This document shows, piece by piece, positions 52,287-61,562 of a DNA stretch of 64,000 nt (position 1 is the stretch's first letter; each line of letters starts with the position of its first letter). The stretch is from Gemmatimonadota bacterium. Lineage in GTDB: Bacteria > Gemmatimonadota > Gemmatimonadetes > Longimicrobiales > Gaopeijiaceae. The translations under genes and the position numbers were made by a program. The notes beneath the pieces were generated by a model. It worked only from the letters and a program-made list of their open reading frames with translations, made no database searches and was not told the origin of the DNA. Where the stretch lies: NCBI GenBank assembly GCA_028873595.1, contig JAPPOV010000036.1, positions 1 to 64,000 of the forward strand. Direction: 5' to 3'.

Positions 52287-52771
52287 GCGTCACCCCAGGC
52301 GCCGAGAGCACGTGCCATTACGAAGGCGATTGCCGCGACATACAGCGCTCCGATCGTACCCTGCACGGCGACCTGCTCCACAAACGGCTGCCTCACATCA
52401 CGGCCCACGGCGATCCAGTGGACAAGGTCGCGCGTCCACTTTCCGAAAAAAATATAGGCCGGAAGAAAGTGTCTTGAATCTCCCACGAAGAGATCACGCG
52501 TAATCGACCCTCCTGCGGCAACGATCGTCATCGCGATCGTATTCGCCCCGAATGCGAGCACGCTCATGGCGTCTTCCAGCAGGCCCACGACCAAGCCGAA
52601 CACGGTGGCTCGGCCCAGGCGCGTCTCCCGAGCCGCGATCAGGAGGCCAAGAGTCAGAAGGTCGGGAGCCTCGCGTCCGTAGGACAGTCCGACGTGCAGC
52701 ACGAAGTGCAGGATCAGGAGGAGGAGGACGAGGATCCAGACAAGGACCGCACGGACATCGACCCGGCTCAC
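52283..52771 (-). CDS. mreD: Rod-shape-determining protein MreD
   Basis: 162 residues from a GTG at 52771 that overlaps the mreC stop (GTGA); the frame extends upstream only as a mreC shadow. About five membrane helices: VLVWILVLLLLILHFVLHVG, LLTLGLLIAA, VFGLVVGLLEDAMSVLAFG, NTIAMTIVAAGG, and IGALYVAAIAFVMARAL. The opening, the length and the position between mreC and PBP2 identify MreD. It is an inner-membrane component of the elongasome. Confidence 0.93.
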   Translation of the reverse strand: MSRVDVRAVLVWILVLLLLILHFVLHVGLSYGREAPDLLTLGLLIAARETRLGRATVFGLVVGLLEDAMSVLAFGANTIAMTIVAAGGSITRDLFVGDSRHFLPAYIFFGKWTRDLVHWIAVGRDVRQPFVEQVAVQGTIGALYVAAIAFVMARALGAWGDA

Positions 52772-53649
52772 CGTTCGCCGCTCCCCTGCGGCACGACGGC
52801 CAGCGTGTCCGGCGGCCATGCGTGCGAGGCGTCGTCGCTGGCGCCGACGGCGAGCACCAGCACGTGGGTCGCAGCCGCGGGCTCTGCAATCGGATCGAGG
52901 AAGTACGCCTTCCTCCATGTCCCCTCTTCTTCCGCCACGCTCAGCACTGTCCCGATCGGAATCCCCCGTGGGAAGATCCCCCCCAGGCCACTCGTCAGAA
53001 CGGTCTGCCCGGAGTCGACCTCCTCATGGTACGGAATCCCGTTGAGCACGAGTCGGTCCTCCTCGCGGAACGCGCCACGCCGGCTCTCCACTAGCCCGTA
53101 GGCAGAGCCGTCCGACAGCATCGCACTCGGCCGGAAGTCCGGATGGGTCCAGTCGATCCCGACGGAGTTCGACGTCCGCGCCTCCCTGATGACTCCGACG
53201 AGTCCTGCCGGGGACACCACGGGCGCGCCGGACTGCACACCATCGCGCGTGCCCACGTTGACCAGAAACGTACTCTCCGACCCCGGGGCTCCCGGGCGGT
53301 TCACCGCAGCGGGCCGATAGGTCAGCCCCGCTCGTTCCTGAAGCTCGAGGAGTGAACGAAGCATCCGGTTCTCCACGGCAACGGCTTGGTGGGTCGACAT
53401 CGCCGCCGAGAGCGAGTCTACCGTCGCCTGTAGAGCGTCGACCCGGACACGCCGGGCGCCAGCGTCGGCCAACAGACTCTGCATGCCGATGAACGGACGA
53501 AGTGCGGAGGTCTGCAGAGCCGACGAGATACGTTCCTGGGTCGTCGAAGGCAGATACGCCGTACCGAACGCGAGGAGCAGCACGAACGCCGTCAGTGCGA
53601 GGTCTCGGCCGCGTCCATCCGATTCCGCCCCGTCGCCGTAGGAAGGCAG
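52768..53649 (-). CDS. mreC: Rod-shape-determining protein MreC, probable CTG start
   Basis: About 293 residues if started at the CTG at 53649. The GTG at 53583 would cut into the membrane segment, losing GRGRDLALTAFVLLLAFG, which is the normal short cytoplasmic tail and helix. AGG stands seven bases before the CTG; no ATG, GTG or TTG lies between the mreB stop and 53583. A coiled coil follows (LADAGARRVRVDALQATVDS), then beta-barrel domains (FLVNVGTRDGVQSGAPVVSP, VLTSGLGGIFPRGIPIGTV). MreC is a periplasmic dimer that regulates PBP2/RodA. It begins 12 bases after mreB. Confidence 0.92.
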   Translation of the reverse strand: MPSYGDGAESDGRGRDLALTAFVLLLAFGTAYLPSTTQERISSALQTSALRPFIGMQSLLADAGARRVRVDALQATVDSLSAAMSTHQAVAVENRMLRSLLELQERAGLTYRPAAVNRPGAPGSESTFLVNVGTRDGVQSGAPVVSPAGLVGVIREARTSNSVGIDWTHPDFRPSAMLSDGSAYGLVESRRGAFREEDRLVLNGIPYHEEVDSGQTVLTSGLGGIFPRGIPIGTVLSVAEEEGTWRKAYFLDPIAEPAAATHVLVLAVGASDDASHAWPPDTLAVVPQGSGER

Positions 53650-53661
53650 CTCAGAGCCTCG

Positions 53662-54708
53662 CTACTGCACGAGGACCGTGCGGTACTTGGTCAGGTCGTC
53701 CAGAATGCGACCTGCCCCGCGGACGACGCACGTGAGCGGCTCCTCATCGACGTGGATCGGCAGGTTCGTTTCGTGCTTGAGCAGCTTGTCGAGCCCGCGA
53801 ATCAGGGCACCACCACCCGTCATCATGATTCCCCGGTCCACGATATCGGAAGCGAGTTCGGGCGGGGTGATCTCGAGCGCACGACGCACCGCGTCGACGA
53901 TCGCCTGGATCGGCTCCTGAAGGCACTCCCGAACCTCCTGGGAATGGACGGCAACGGTCTTCGGGATCCCGCTCACCAGGTCCCGGCCCTTCACGTCCAT
54001 CTCACGCTCTTCGCCATAGTCAAACGCCGAGCCGATCTGGACCTTGATGGCTTCCGCAGTCGGCTCGCCGATTAGCAGGTTGTAGTTCTTGCGCAGAAAC
54101 GTCACGATCGCTGAATCGAGCTCGTCGCCCCCGACACGGATGGACGTGTCCGATACGATGCCCGATAGCGCGATAACGGCGATCTCCGTCGTGCCGCCGC
54201 CGATATCGATCACCATGTTGCCCGTCGGCGTCTCGACTGGAAGGCCGACCCCGATCGCAGCCGCCATCGGCTCATCTACCATGAACACCGACTTGGCGCC
54301 CGCGGACATGGCGGACGACCGAACTGCGCGTCGCTCGAGCTCGGTGATCCCGGATGGCACCCCGACGACGACGGTCGGCTTGATTCGGAAGATTCGCTTC
54401 GAGGTGACCTGCTTCAGGAAGTGCCGCAGCATCATCTCGGTCACATCGACGTCGGCAATCACCCCGTCCTTGAGCGGGCGGATTGCTTCGATGCCCTCCG
54501 GCGTCCGACCGAGCATACGCTTGGCTTCGAGGCCGATACCCAGAATGCGCCGACTCCCCTTCTCCACAGCGACCACAGAAGGTTCGTTGAGCACGATGCC
54601 CTCGCCCTTCACGTAGACGAGCGTATTCGCGGTACCCAGATCGACGGCGATGTCGTTGACCGGGATCAGTCGACCAGAGCTAAGCCAGTTCGTCAGTTCA
54701 GGAAGCAA
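53662..54708 (-). CDS. mreB: Actin-like rod-shape protein MreB
   Basis: 348 residues from the TTG at 54708, which has AGG seven bases upstream; a GTG at 54759 would add 17 unconserved residues. Actin-fold motifs: NDIAVDLGTANTLVYVKG (phosphate 1), VVGVPSGITELERRAV, MVIDIGGGTTEIAV (phosphate 2), and the adenosine loop DIVDRGIMMTGGGALIRG. It forms membrane-bound filaments that guide elongation. It leads mreC, mreD, mrdA and rodA. Both start choices are unsupported experimentally. Confidence 0.96.
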   Translation of the reverse strand: MLPELTNWLSSGRLIPVNDIAVDLGTANTLVYVKGEGIVLNEPSVVAVEKGSRRILGIGLEAKRMLGRTPEGIEAIRPLKDGVIADVDVTEMMLRHFLKQVTSKRIFRIKPTVVVGVPSGITELERRAVRSSAMSAGAKSVFMVDEPMAAAIGVGLPVETPTGNMVIDIGGGTTEIAVIALSGIVSDTSIRVGGDELDSAIVTFLRKNYNLLIGEPTAEAIKVQIGSAFDYGEEREMDVKGRDLVSGIPKTVAVHSQEVRECLQEPIQAIVDAVRRALEITPPELASDIVDRGIMMTGGGALIRGLDKLLKHETNLPIHVDEEPLTCVVRGAGRILDDLTKYRTVLVQ

Positions 54709-54846
54709 CGTGATGCCTGTTCCGGCGGCGTAAGGCGTTAAGGGGTGCCATTTTGACACATCGAGAGACGGGCGATGAACATACGTTTACGGACGACCGC
54801 GTGCCAGTAGTTTCGATTCATGCCTCAACCGTGGCCCCCGCCAGAT

Positions 54847-55290
54847 TCATTTCGTCCCTGTACTGCCGAATCCACCCTTCCCCCGCTCGGTCTCGGACAA
54901 CTCGTCCGCAAGATCAATCGAGGGAGCTTCAAAACGTGCGAAAACGAGCTGGGCAATCCGTTCACCTCGCTCGAGTGTGACCGCCTCGGGTCCAAGGTTC
55001 TGCATGATCACGCGTAGTTCGCCTCGGTAGTCCGGATCGATCGTTCCAGGGCTGTTCGGGAGAGTGATCCCGTGCTTGAACGCCAGGCCCGACCGCGGCC
55101 GGACCTGGCATTCCATCCCCGCGGGCAACTCCATAACGAGGCCGGTCGATACGAGCCGGATCTCCCCGGGTTCGATCGTCACTGCCTCTTCCGCCGACCG
55201 CACGTCGTACCCGGCGGCATGTTCCGTGGCCCGCTCGGGGAGAGGCAAATCCGGATTCGACGGGAGCCGCCGAAAGCGTACGGTCGTCAT
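54847..55290 (-). CDS. dut: dUTP diphosphatase
   Basis: 147 residues from the ATG at 55290; upstream frame to 55335 overlaps ald. Motif 1 is ATEHAAGYDVRSAEEAV, motif 2 RPRSGLAFKHG, motif 3 GTIDPDYRGELRVI, motif 4 RGERIAQLVF, and motif 5 RGKGGFGSTG. All five trimeric dUTPase motifs are complete. It cleaves dUTP to dUMP and PPi, keeping uracil out of DNA. It lies 11 bases after ald. The 138 bases to mreB hold no gene and may carry the mreB promoter. Confidence 0.97.
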   Translation of the reverse strand: MTTVRFRRLPSNPDLPLPERATEHAAGYDVRSAEEAVTIEPGEIRLVSTGLVMELPAGMECQVRPRSGLAFKHGITLPNSPGTIDPDYRGELRVIMQNLGPEAVTLERGERIAQLVFARFEAPSIDLADELSETERGKGGFGSTGTK

Positions 55291-55301
55291 CGGGGCTGAG
55301 C

Positions 55302-56420
55302 CTAAACTCCGAGGAAGTCGTCGATCGCGCGGCACTCCATGTCGAACGCGTCGGCAACGCCCTGATACGTGACGTGTCCGCCCACGACGTTCACACCGAG
55401 TTTCAGCGCCTGATCATCCAGGCACGCCTTCTGCCAACCCTTGCTCGCCAAAGAAATCGCATATGGCAACGTCGCGTTGGTCAGGGCGAGCGTGCTCGTG
55501 CGAGGCACACCTCCCGGCATGTTGGCTACGGCGTAGTGGATGATCCCCTTGACGTCGTAAACCGGATCGTGGTGCGTGGTCGGCTTCATCGTCTCGACGC
55601 ACCCACCCTGATCGATAGCCACATCACAGATGACGGTCCCCTCGCGCATGAGCGAGAGATCCTGACGGGTAATCAGACTGGGGGCTTTCGCGCCCGGGAT
55701 GAGCACCGCTCCAATGATCAGATCGGCCTCCTGGATCTGCTTGCGGATGGCGTAGCGGGTCGAAAACAGAGTCTCGACGTTCGCCGGCATGACGTCATCC
55801 AGGTATCGCAGCCGCTCGAGGTTGATGTCCATGATGGCAACGCGGGCACCGAGTCCAGCCGCCATCTTCGCCGCGTTGGTTCCGACGACACCACCACCGA
55901 GAATCAGCACGCGGCCGGGCTTCACGCCGGGGACGCCGCCGAGCAGCACGCCGAGCCCACCCTGGGGCTTCTCGAGATACTTCGCTCCTTCTTGAACCGC
56001 CATGCGACCTGCCACCTCAGACATGGGGGTCAGAAGCGGCAGCTCACCGGTATCGAGTTCGACGGTCTCGTACGCGATCGCGATCGCACCAGAGCCCACC
56101 ACAGCCCGCGTCAACTCCTCAGAGGCAGCGAAGTGGAAATAGGTAAAGATGACCTGGTCGGCGCGCATCCGTGGCCATTCGGGCTCGATAGGCTCTTTGA
56201 CCTTCATGATCATCTCGGCTCTCGCCCACACCTCTTCGGCTGTCTCGAGAATCGTCGCGCCCGCATCCTCGTAGAAATCATCCGTGAATCCACTGCCCAG
56301 ACCGGCACCCTTCTCGATGACGAGCTCGTGGCCCGCGCCAACCAGCATCTCCGCGCCAGCCGGGGTTAAGGCAACACGGTACTCGTCGGCTTTGATCTCC
56401 TTCGGTACACCAATCAGCAT
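55302..56420 (-). CDS. ald: Alanine dehydrogenase
   Basis: 372 residues, typical length. Substrate-binding start [20 protein letters not shown], the NAD-binding Rossmann site [22 protein letters not shown], and the conserved [10 protein letters not shown] and [20 protein letters not shown]. It interconverts alanine with pyruvate and ammonia using NAD. An AG-rich stretch lies before the ATG. It is between an M16 peptidase and dut, all leftward. Confidence 0.97.
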   Translation of the reverse strand: MLIGVPKEIKADEYRVALTPAGAEMLVGAGHELVIEKGAGLGSGFTDDFYEDAGATILETAEEVWARAEMIMKVKEPIEPEWPRMRADQVIFTYFHFAASEELTRAVVGSGAIAIAYETVELDTGELPLLTPMSEVAGRMAVQEGAKYLEKPQGGLGVLLGGVPGVKPGRVLILGGGVVGTNAAKMAAGLGARVAIMDINLERLRYLDDVMPANVETLFSTRYAIRKQIQEADLIIGAVLIPGAKAPSLITRQDLSLMREGTVICDVAIDQGGCVETMKPTTHHDPVYDVKGIIHYAVANMPGGVPRTSTLALTNATLPYAISLASKGWQKACLDDQALKLGVNVVGGHVTYQGVADAFDMECRAIDDFLGV

Positions 56421-56467
56421 CTCGATCTCTCGTGGGTTATGCAGGTGGTATGGGTTGATGCCTGTGT

Positions 56468-57709
56468 CTACACGGCCCCTGAAACGGCGTCATCGGGGCC
56501 CAGCCGCAGCTCCAGGTGGAGCGTGGGGTCGAAGTAGTGCGTGGCGACTCGCAGGATGTCGTCCCGTGCTACGGCGTCGATCCGTGCGAGTACGTCGTCG
56601 AGCCCACGGAACGGCTCGTCATGCAGCGCGAAGGACGCGAGTCGATGGAGGCGAGCCCCGGTCGACTCGAGTGAGAGCATGACCTGCCCCTTCACTTGTT
56701 GCTTGATCCGGTCCAGATCGATGTCGGTCAGGCCTTCGGTCGCCACCCGTTTCAACTCCTCGCGTACGGCTTCGGAAGCCTGCTCGGCAGTCGCCGGGCG
56801 CGTGCCGACGTACACACCGACCAACCCGGCTGAGTGGTAGAAGCTTTGGAAGGTGAAGATCGAGTAGCAGAGCCCCAACTCTTCGCGAACCTTCTGAAAG
56901 AGCCGCGAACTCATCCCACCGCCAAGCACGGTGGAGAGCAGGATGAGTGCATACCGGTCGTCACTCGAATGTGGCGGCGCTTCCGTGCCGAACACGATAT
57001 GCGTCTGGGCGGTCGACCGGTTGATGCGCTCGAACCCCGAAGCTGTGGCAGACGGATGCACAACTTGCTCGCTCCGATCTCCGGGCGAGACGTCGGCGAA
57101 GTACCCTGCTACCCGGCCGGCGAAGTCCTCATGCTCGACGTTTCCGGCGGCCGCCACCACGAGATTCTGACCCACGTATCGGTCAGCGTGGAGGGACCGA
57201 AGGGTCCCGACCTCCATGCTCGTGACGGACTCCTTTGTCCCGAGGATCGAGCGCCCGTACGGATGGCCATTCCAAAGACGCTCGGTGTGCATCTCGAAGA
57301 CCAGATCATCCGGCGTATCCTCCACCTGAGCGATCTCCTCGAGCACCACCTCACGCTCAAGCTCAAGGTCGCTGTCCGCCAGCGTCGGAGAGAGAACCAG
57401 ATCCGACAGCACATCGAGCGCAATCGGCATGTGCTCGTCGAGCACGCGTGCCTGGTACGACGTGTGCTCGCGACTGGTATACGCATCGAGTGATCCACCG
57501 AGCGCCTCGAGCAAGTCGGCGATCTCAAGCGCCGACCGCCGCTCCGTCCCCTTGAACACCATGTGCTCCAGCAGGTGACTGACGCCGGTGTCCGCATCCG
57601 TCTCGTGTGCCGCACCCTGCCGAACCCAGACCCCGATCGCGGCTGAGCGCACTCCAGGGATCTGCTCACTCAGCACGCGGACACCGTTGTCGAGTCGAGT
57701 CTCGATCAT
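56468..57709 (-). CDS. M16-family zinc peptidase (processing-protease type)
   Basis: 413 residues from the ATG at 57709; the upstream frame is not conserved. The inverted zinc motif HLLEHMVFKG (HxxEH) lies near residues 46-55, and the distal Glu ligand is in LELEREVVLEEIAQVEDTPDDL. The C-terminal half resembles the second, inactive M16 domain (GLVGVYVGTRPATAEQASEAV). Relatives next to pnp in Mycobacterium and other phyla are called PepR or MlpA. It degrades or trims peptides in the cytoplasm. It follows pnp with a 130-base gap. Confidence 0.93.
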   Translation of the reverse strand: MIETRLDNGVRVLSEQIPGVRSAAIGVWVRQGAAHETDADTGVSHLLEHMVFKGTERRSALEIADLLEALGGSLDAYTSREHTSYQARVLDEHMPIALDVLSDLVLSPTLADSDLELEREVVLEEIAQVEDTPDDLVFEMHTERLWNGHPYGRSILGTKESVTSMEVGTLRSLHADRYVGQNLVVAAAGNVEHEDFAGRVAGYFADVSPGDRSEQVVHPSATASGFERINRSTAQTHIVFGTEAPPHSSDDRYALILLSTVLGGGMSSRLFQKVREELGLCYSIFTFQSFYHSAGLVGVYVGTRPATAEQASEAVREELKRVATEGLTDIDLDRIKQQVKGQVMLSLESTGARLHRLASFALHDEPFRGLDDVLARIDAVARDDILRVATHYFDPTLHLELRLGPDDAVSGAV

Positions 57710-57839
57710 CGCTTCGGCCAGAGACCCACGGCCCAACGACGTAGAGGGTACGGAATCTCGCCCGTGCCCTCCACGTTCTGCGAGGTGGTCAATCACACTC
57801 GATTCCCTTCTACGAGCCGTGTAACGTGCGCCTCGGGCC

Positions 57840-59975
57840 TCAGCCCTCGGCGCCCTCCTCGGCGTCTCCACCTTCGGCAGCAGCGTCCTCGGCCAATGCG
57901 GCCTTGCGAGAGAGGCGGAGACGCCCCTTCTCGTCGATGGAGAGGAGCTTGACCCGGACGATGTCGCCCTTCTTGACCACGTCCTCGGTCTTCTCGGTCC
58001 GGCCTTCCTGAAGCTCGGAGATATGGCAGAGCCCTTCGGTTCCCGGCATGATCTCGACGAAGGCGCCGAAGGTGGTCGTGTTCTTGACCGGACCTTCGTA
58101 GATGCGGCCCACTTCGGGATCCTTCACGATCGCCTCGATCATCTCACGGGCCCGAGCACCGGCTTCGCCGTCCACCGCCGCGATCTTCACGATGCCGGAA
58201 TCGTCGATGTCGATCGACGCTCCGGATTCCTCCTGGATCGCCCGAATCGTCTTACCCTTCGGTCCGATGATCTCGCCGATCTTCTCGGGGTTGATCTGGA
58301 TCGAGACGATGCGCGGCGCCCAGTCGGACAGCTCGTCACGGTGTGTCTCCAGTGCCTGACCCATCTGGTCGAGAATATGGAGGCGGCCCTTCGTGGCACG
58401 CCCCAGCGCCTCGGTCAGAATGTCGACCGTGAGGCCCTCGATCTTGATGTCCATCTGGATCGAGGTCACGCCCTCGCGGGTGCCGGCGACCTTGAAATCC
58501 ATATCGCCGAGCGCGTCCTCGAGACCCAGGATGTCCGTCAGGATCGCAACATCGTCTCCCTCTTTGATCAGTCCCATCGCGACACCGGCACACGGAGCCT
58601 TGATGGGCACACCCGCGTCCATGAGCGACAGAGACGACCCGCAAACTGTCGCCATGGACGACGAGCCGTTCGACTCGAGAACGTCCGAAACAATCCGGAT
58701 TGTATACGGGAAGTCGTCGTACGCCGGCAGGAGCGGCTGGATGGCCCGCTCGGCCAGGTTCCCATGACCGATCTCGCGACGCGAGGTGCCACGGAACGGA
58801 CGTGCCTCGCCCACCGAGAACGGCGGGAAGTTGTAGTGCAGCATGAACGACTTCTTGATCTCCTCCCGAGAGTCGATCGAGTCGATCCGCTGCTCATCGC
58901 GCGATGTGCCGAGCGTCACGACGGCGAGCGCCTGCGTCTGCCCGCGCGTGAAGAGCGCTGAACCGTGCGTGCGTGGCAGGACGCCCACCTCGGACGTGAT
59001 CGCCCGGATGTCGTCGACGCCACGTCCGTCAGCCCGCTCGCCCTTGTCTAGGATGTTTCGGCGCATCGTCTTCTTCTCGATGCTCCGAAGCGTTTCCTTG
59101 ATGTCCTTCTCGTGTTCGGCGTAATGCTCGTCCTCTTCGATCAGGGCGGCGATCACGTCTTCCGTGACTGTCGCCATCGCCTGGCTGCGCTCCTGCTTGT
59201 CGCCGATCGCGAGTGCCTCGGCAACCTTCGGTGCCGCAAGGCCTTCGACTTTGGCACGCAGATCGGCGTCGACCTCGACCGGGGACCAAGCCATGTCGGG
59301 CACCAGGTGACCCTCGAGGAACTCATCCTGCATCGCGCAGAGCTCCTTGATGGCGTCGTGCGCGACCGTGAGGCCCTCCAGGATCTCGGCTTCAGGCACT
59401 TCGAGCGCACCACCCTCGACCATCGTGATGGCGTCGGCGGAGCCGGAGACGACGATATCGACGTCCGAATACTCGAGTTGCTGAAAGGTCGGGTTGATCA
59501 CCCAGTTGCCCTGAATGCGACCAACCCGAACGGAAGCGACCGTCGTGTTGAACGGGACCTTGGACATGTTCAGGGCCACGGAGGCGCCGAGCAGTGCAAT
59601 CACATCGGCGTCGTTTTCCTGATCCGCCGAGAGGATAAAGCACGCGACCTGAGTCTCGTGCATGAACCCGTTGGGAAAGAGCGGTCGAATGGGTCGGTCG
59701 ATCATCCTCGCGGAGAGGATTTCCTTTTCACCCGGACGGCCTTCGCGCTTAAAGAAGCCACCCGGGATCTTCCCGGCCGCATACGACTTCTCACGATACT
59801 CGATCGTGAGCGGAAAAAAGGGGAGGTGGGTGGGGTTGTCCTGCACCGTAACGGCGCAAAGGACGACGGTGTCGCCGAACTGCACGAGGCACGAACCCTG
59901 CGCGAGCTTGGCCATACGGCCGATCTCGAGCGAGAGCGTGCGCCCTGCGAATTGGCGCTCCAGTCTCTGCATCAT
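57840..59975 (-). CDS. pnp: Polynucleotide phosphorylase
   Basis: 711 residues. Two RNase PH domains lead (LSLEIGRMAKLAQGSCLVQF; LPRTHGSALFTRGQTQALAV), with the helical linker between. KH (GPKGKTIRAIQEESGA) and S1 (GPVKNTTTFGAFVEIMPGTE) domains follow, and an acidic tail ends the protein. It degrades RNA 3'-to-5' phosphorolytically. Two adjacent hairpins lie in its leader. As in many bacteria it follows rpsO. Confidence 0.98.
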   Translation of the reverse strand: MMQRLERQFAGRTLSLEIGRMAKLAQGSCLVQFGDTVVLCAVTVQDNPTHLPFFPLTIEYREKSYAAGKIPGGFFKREGRPGEKEILSARMIDRPIRPLFPNGFMHETQVACFILSADQENDADVIALLGASVALNMSKVPFNTTVASVRVGRIQGNWVINPTFQQLEYSDVDIVVSGSADAITMVEGGALEVPEAEILEGLTVAHDAIKELCAMQDEFLEGHLVPDMAWSPVEVDADLRAKVEGLAAPKVAEALAIGDKQERSQAMATVTEDVIAALIEEDEHYAEHEKDIKETLRSIEKKTMRRNILDKGERADGRGVDDIRAITSEVGVLPRTHGSALFTRGQTQALAVVTLGTSRDEQRIDSIDSREEIKKSFMLHYNFPPFSVGEARPFRGTSRREIGHGNLAERAIQPLLPAYDDFPYTIRIVSDVLESNGSSSMATVCGSSLSLMDAGVPIKAPCAGVAMGLIKEGDDVAILTDILGLEDALGDMDFKVAGTREGVTSIQMDIKIEGLTVDILTEALGRATKGRLHILDQMGQALETHRDELSDWAPRIVSIQINPEKIGEIIGPKGKTIRAIQEESGASIDIDDSGIVKIAAVDGEAGARAREMIEAIVKDPEVGRIYEGPVKNTTTFGAFVEIMPGTEGLCHISELQEGRTEKTEDVVKKGDIVRVKLLSIDEKGRLRLSRKAALAEDAAAEGGDAEEGAEG

Positions 59976-60001
59976 GTGTTTCTACTCACTTCGTTTGCGG
60001 A

Positions 60002-60030
60002 CGGGATCGTCCCGCCCCTGAACAAGGGGC
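60002..60030 (-). other. Two adjacent hairpins in the pnp leader
   Basis: GCCCCT/AGGGGC (60014-60030, five-base loop) and CGGGA/TCCCG (60002-60014, three-base loop) stand side by side 27 bases before the pnp ATG. In several bacteria the pnp leader is a structured site that RNase III cuts and PNPase uses for autocontrol. Whether that happens here is not shown. Confidence 0.5.
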
Positions 60031-60217
60031 CGAAGTGCGCGCATGAGGTCCGGAGGAGAGAGCGACCGCCGCAAGGGGGCACGGTGCGTTTGCAACGCGA
60101 ACCGCGAGCCCGACTCTGCAGCCATGTTGTAGGCCGTCTCCCACCCGAGGCACGAACGCACTCGGCTGATGTGCCGGCTCCGCGCGCCGTCTGGCGAGCG
60201 GGCCGGGTCCTTCACCA

Positions 60218-60231
60218 CGACCGGACGGTCG
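60218..60231 (-). other. Hairpin just after rpsO
   Basis: CGACCG and CGGTCG form a tight inverted repeat about 10 bases past the rpsO stop. No T-run follows, so it looks more like an RNA stability or processing element than a terminator. The rest of the 265-base rpsO-pnp gap holds no gene. Confidence 0.4.
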
Positions 60232-60240
60232 CGGAGTTCC

Positions 60241-60501
60241 TTAGCGCCGCAATCCGAGATCCTTGATGAGCTCGCGGTACTGCTCCACGTCGTTGCGCTT
60301 CACGTACTCAAGGAGCCTACGCCGGCGGCCGACCATCTTCAGGAGGCCCTGCCGGGAGTGGTGGTCCTTCTTGTGCGCATCGAAGTGCGAACGAAGGTCG
60401 TTGATCCGTGCAGTCAGGATCGCGATCTGGACCGGGGCGCTCCCACGATCACTCTCGTGGAGCTGATACTTCTTGATGATGTCTTCCTTGACGATCGCCA
60501 T
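60241..60501 (-). CDS. rpsO: 30S ribosomal protein S15
   Basis: 86 residues from the ATG at 60501, with GGAGG nine bases upstream. The family blocks are [37 protein letters not shown] and [20 protein letters not shown]. It binds helix 22 of 16S rRNA early in 30S assembly. It is usually ~89 residues, so it is essentially full length. The leader carries an inverted repeat over the ribosome site. It sits between ribF and pnp, the classical arrangement. Confidence 0.98.
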   Translation of the reverse strand: MAIVKEDIIKKYQLHESDRGSAPVQIAILTARINDLRSHFDAHKKDHHSRQGLLKMVGRRRRLLEYVKRNDVEQYRELIKDLGLRR

Positions 60502-60614
60502 GGTGGCGTGCCTCCTCAGGAGTCCGATGCTGCAAGGGAAGCGAAAGCTGTACACCCACAATGGGTGGCCTTCGAGTTTCAGCCTGAAAAGCTAGGCAAA
60601 GCAGAGTAGAGCGT
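60502..60614 (-). promoter_or_regulatory. rpsO leader with hairpins, one over the ribosome-binding site
   Basis: Two dyads lie in these 113 bases. CACCCA/TGGGTG with a three-base loop (60553-60567) is upstream. CTCCT-C-AGGAG (60512-60522, + strand) covers most of the GGAGG ribosome site of rpsO and could hide it. S15 represses its own mRNA through structured leaders in several phyla, with unrelated structures. This leader might be another such case or simply chance. Confidence 0.45.
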
Positions 60615-61562
60615 CTACGGGCTGGGCGTCCAACTCGACACGACAGCCCTCGCGCGATCGACGTCTTTTCGGATCTGGTCGAGCAGCGCGTCGACACCGC
60701 CGAACGGTTCAATGCCACGGAGGCGCTCGATGAAGTCCACTCGCACCTCCTCTCCATATATGTCTCGATTGAAGTCCAGGATGTGCAGCTCGACACTCGG
60801 TGGCGAGCCCTGGAACGTCGGGCGCGGACCCATATGGAGTGCACCCGTGTAAGTGCCCTCACGAAGGACAGCCCGTACACCGTACACGCCCGCCGGAGGC
60901 AACAGCTTGTCCCCAGCCCCGACGGCGAGATTTGCGGTCGGGAACCCCAGACCACTACCCCGCCCTTCGCCCCGCACGACAATGCCACGCACGGAGTACG
61001 GTCGCCCCAGTGGCTCGATAACCTCCGCGACTCGCCCTTCGAGAAGCGTGCGGCGGATACTGGAAGAGGAGACGGCTTCGCCCCCGATCGAAACCGGGGA
61101 CACTACATCGACGGTGAACCCGAGCTCGGCGCCGATAGAGCGCAGCGTTTCCGGATCTCCCCGACGGTCTCGACCGAAGCCGTGATCGTATCCGATCACG
61201 AGTTCCTGCACCCCCAAACGTCCGACGAGAATCTCCTCCACGAAGCGACGTGGCTCATACCGCGACAACGCCTCTGTGAACGAGATGAAGACCGCGTAGT
61301 CGAGACCGGCCTCGGCTAGAATCTCCTTCTTCTCGACCGGGGTGGTGAGCATGCGCGGCGCATGCTCGGGACGCACGATCCGGAGTGGGTGCGGATCGAA
61401 CGTGACCAGCACGCTACGACGGCCGGTCGCATCTGCCCGTTCTCGGATTTCCCGCAAGACAGTCCAGTGCCCACGGTGGACACCGTCAAACGTACCGACC
61501 GTGGCAACCGTACCCCGATCTGAGGGAATCCCCGGCGGATATGCCCATTGGACCGCACTCAC
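60615..61562 (-). CDS. ribF: Bifunctional riboflavin kinase / FAD synthetase
   Basis: 315 residues from a GTG at 61562 that overlaps the truB stop (GTGA). The N-terminal nucleotidyltransferase has TVGTFDGVHRGHWTVL and VLVTFDPHPLRI, with SSSSIRRTLLEGRV before the linker. The C-terminal kinase has GEGRGSGLGFPTANLAV and AGVYGVRAVL. It makes FMN and then FAD. The stop leaves 113 bases before rpsO. Confidence 0.96.
   Translation of the reverse strand: MSAVQWAYPPGIPSDRGTVATVGTFDGVHRGHWTVLREIRERADATGRRSVLVTFDPHPLRIVRPEHAPRMLTTPVEKKEILAEAGLDYAVFISFTEALSRYEPRRFVEEILVGRLGVQELVIGYDHGFGRDRRGDPETLRSIGAELGFTVDVVSPVSIGGEAVSSSSIRRTLLEGRVAEVIEPLGRPYSVRGIVVRGEGRGSGLGFPTANLAVGAGDKLLPPAGVYGVRAVLREGTYTGALHMGPRPTFQGSPPSVELHILDFNRDIYGEEVRVDFIERLRGIEPFGGVDALLDQIRKDVDRARAVVSSWTPSP

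Noticed and set aside
55374-56369. 331-residue rightward frame opposite ald
   Set aside because: Antisense shadow of a complete alanine dehydrogenase.
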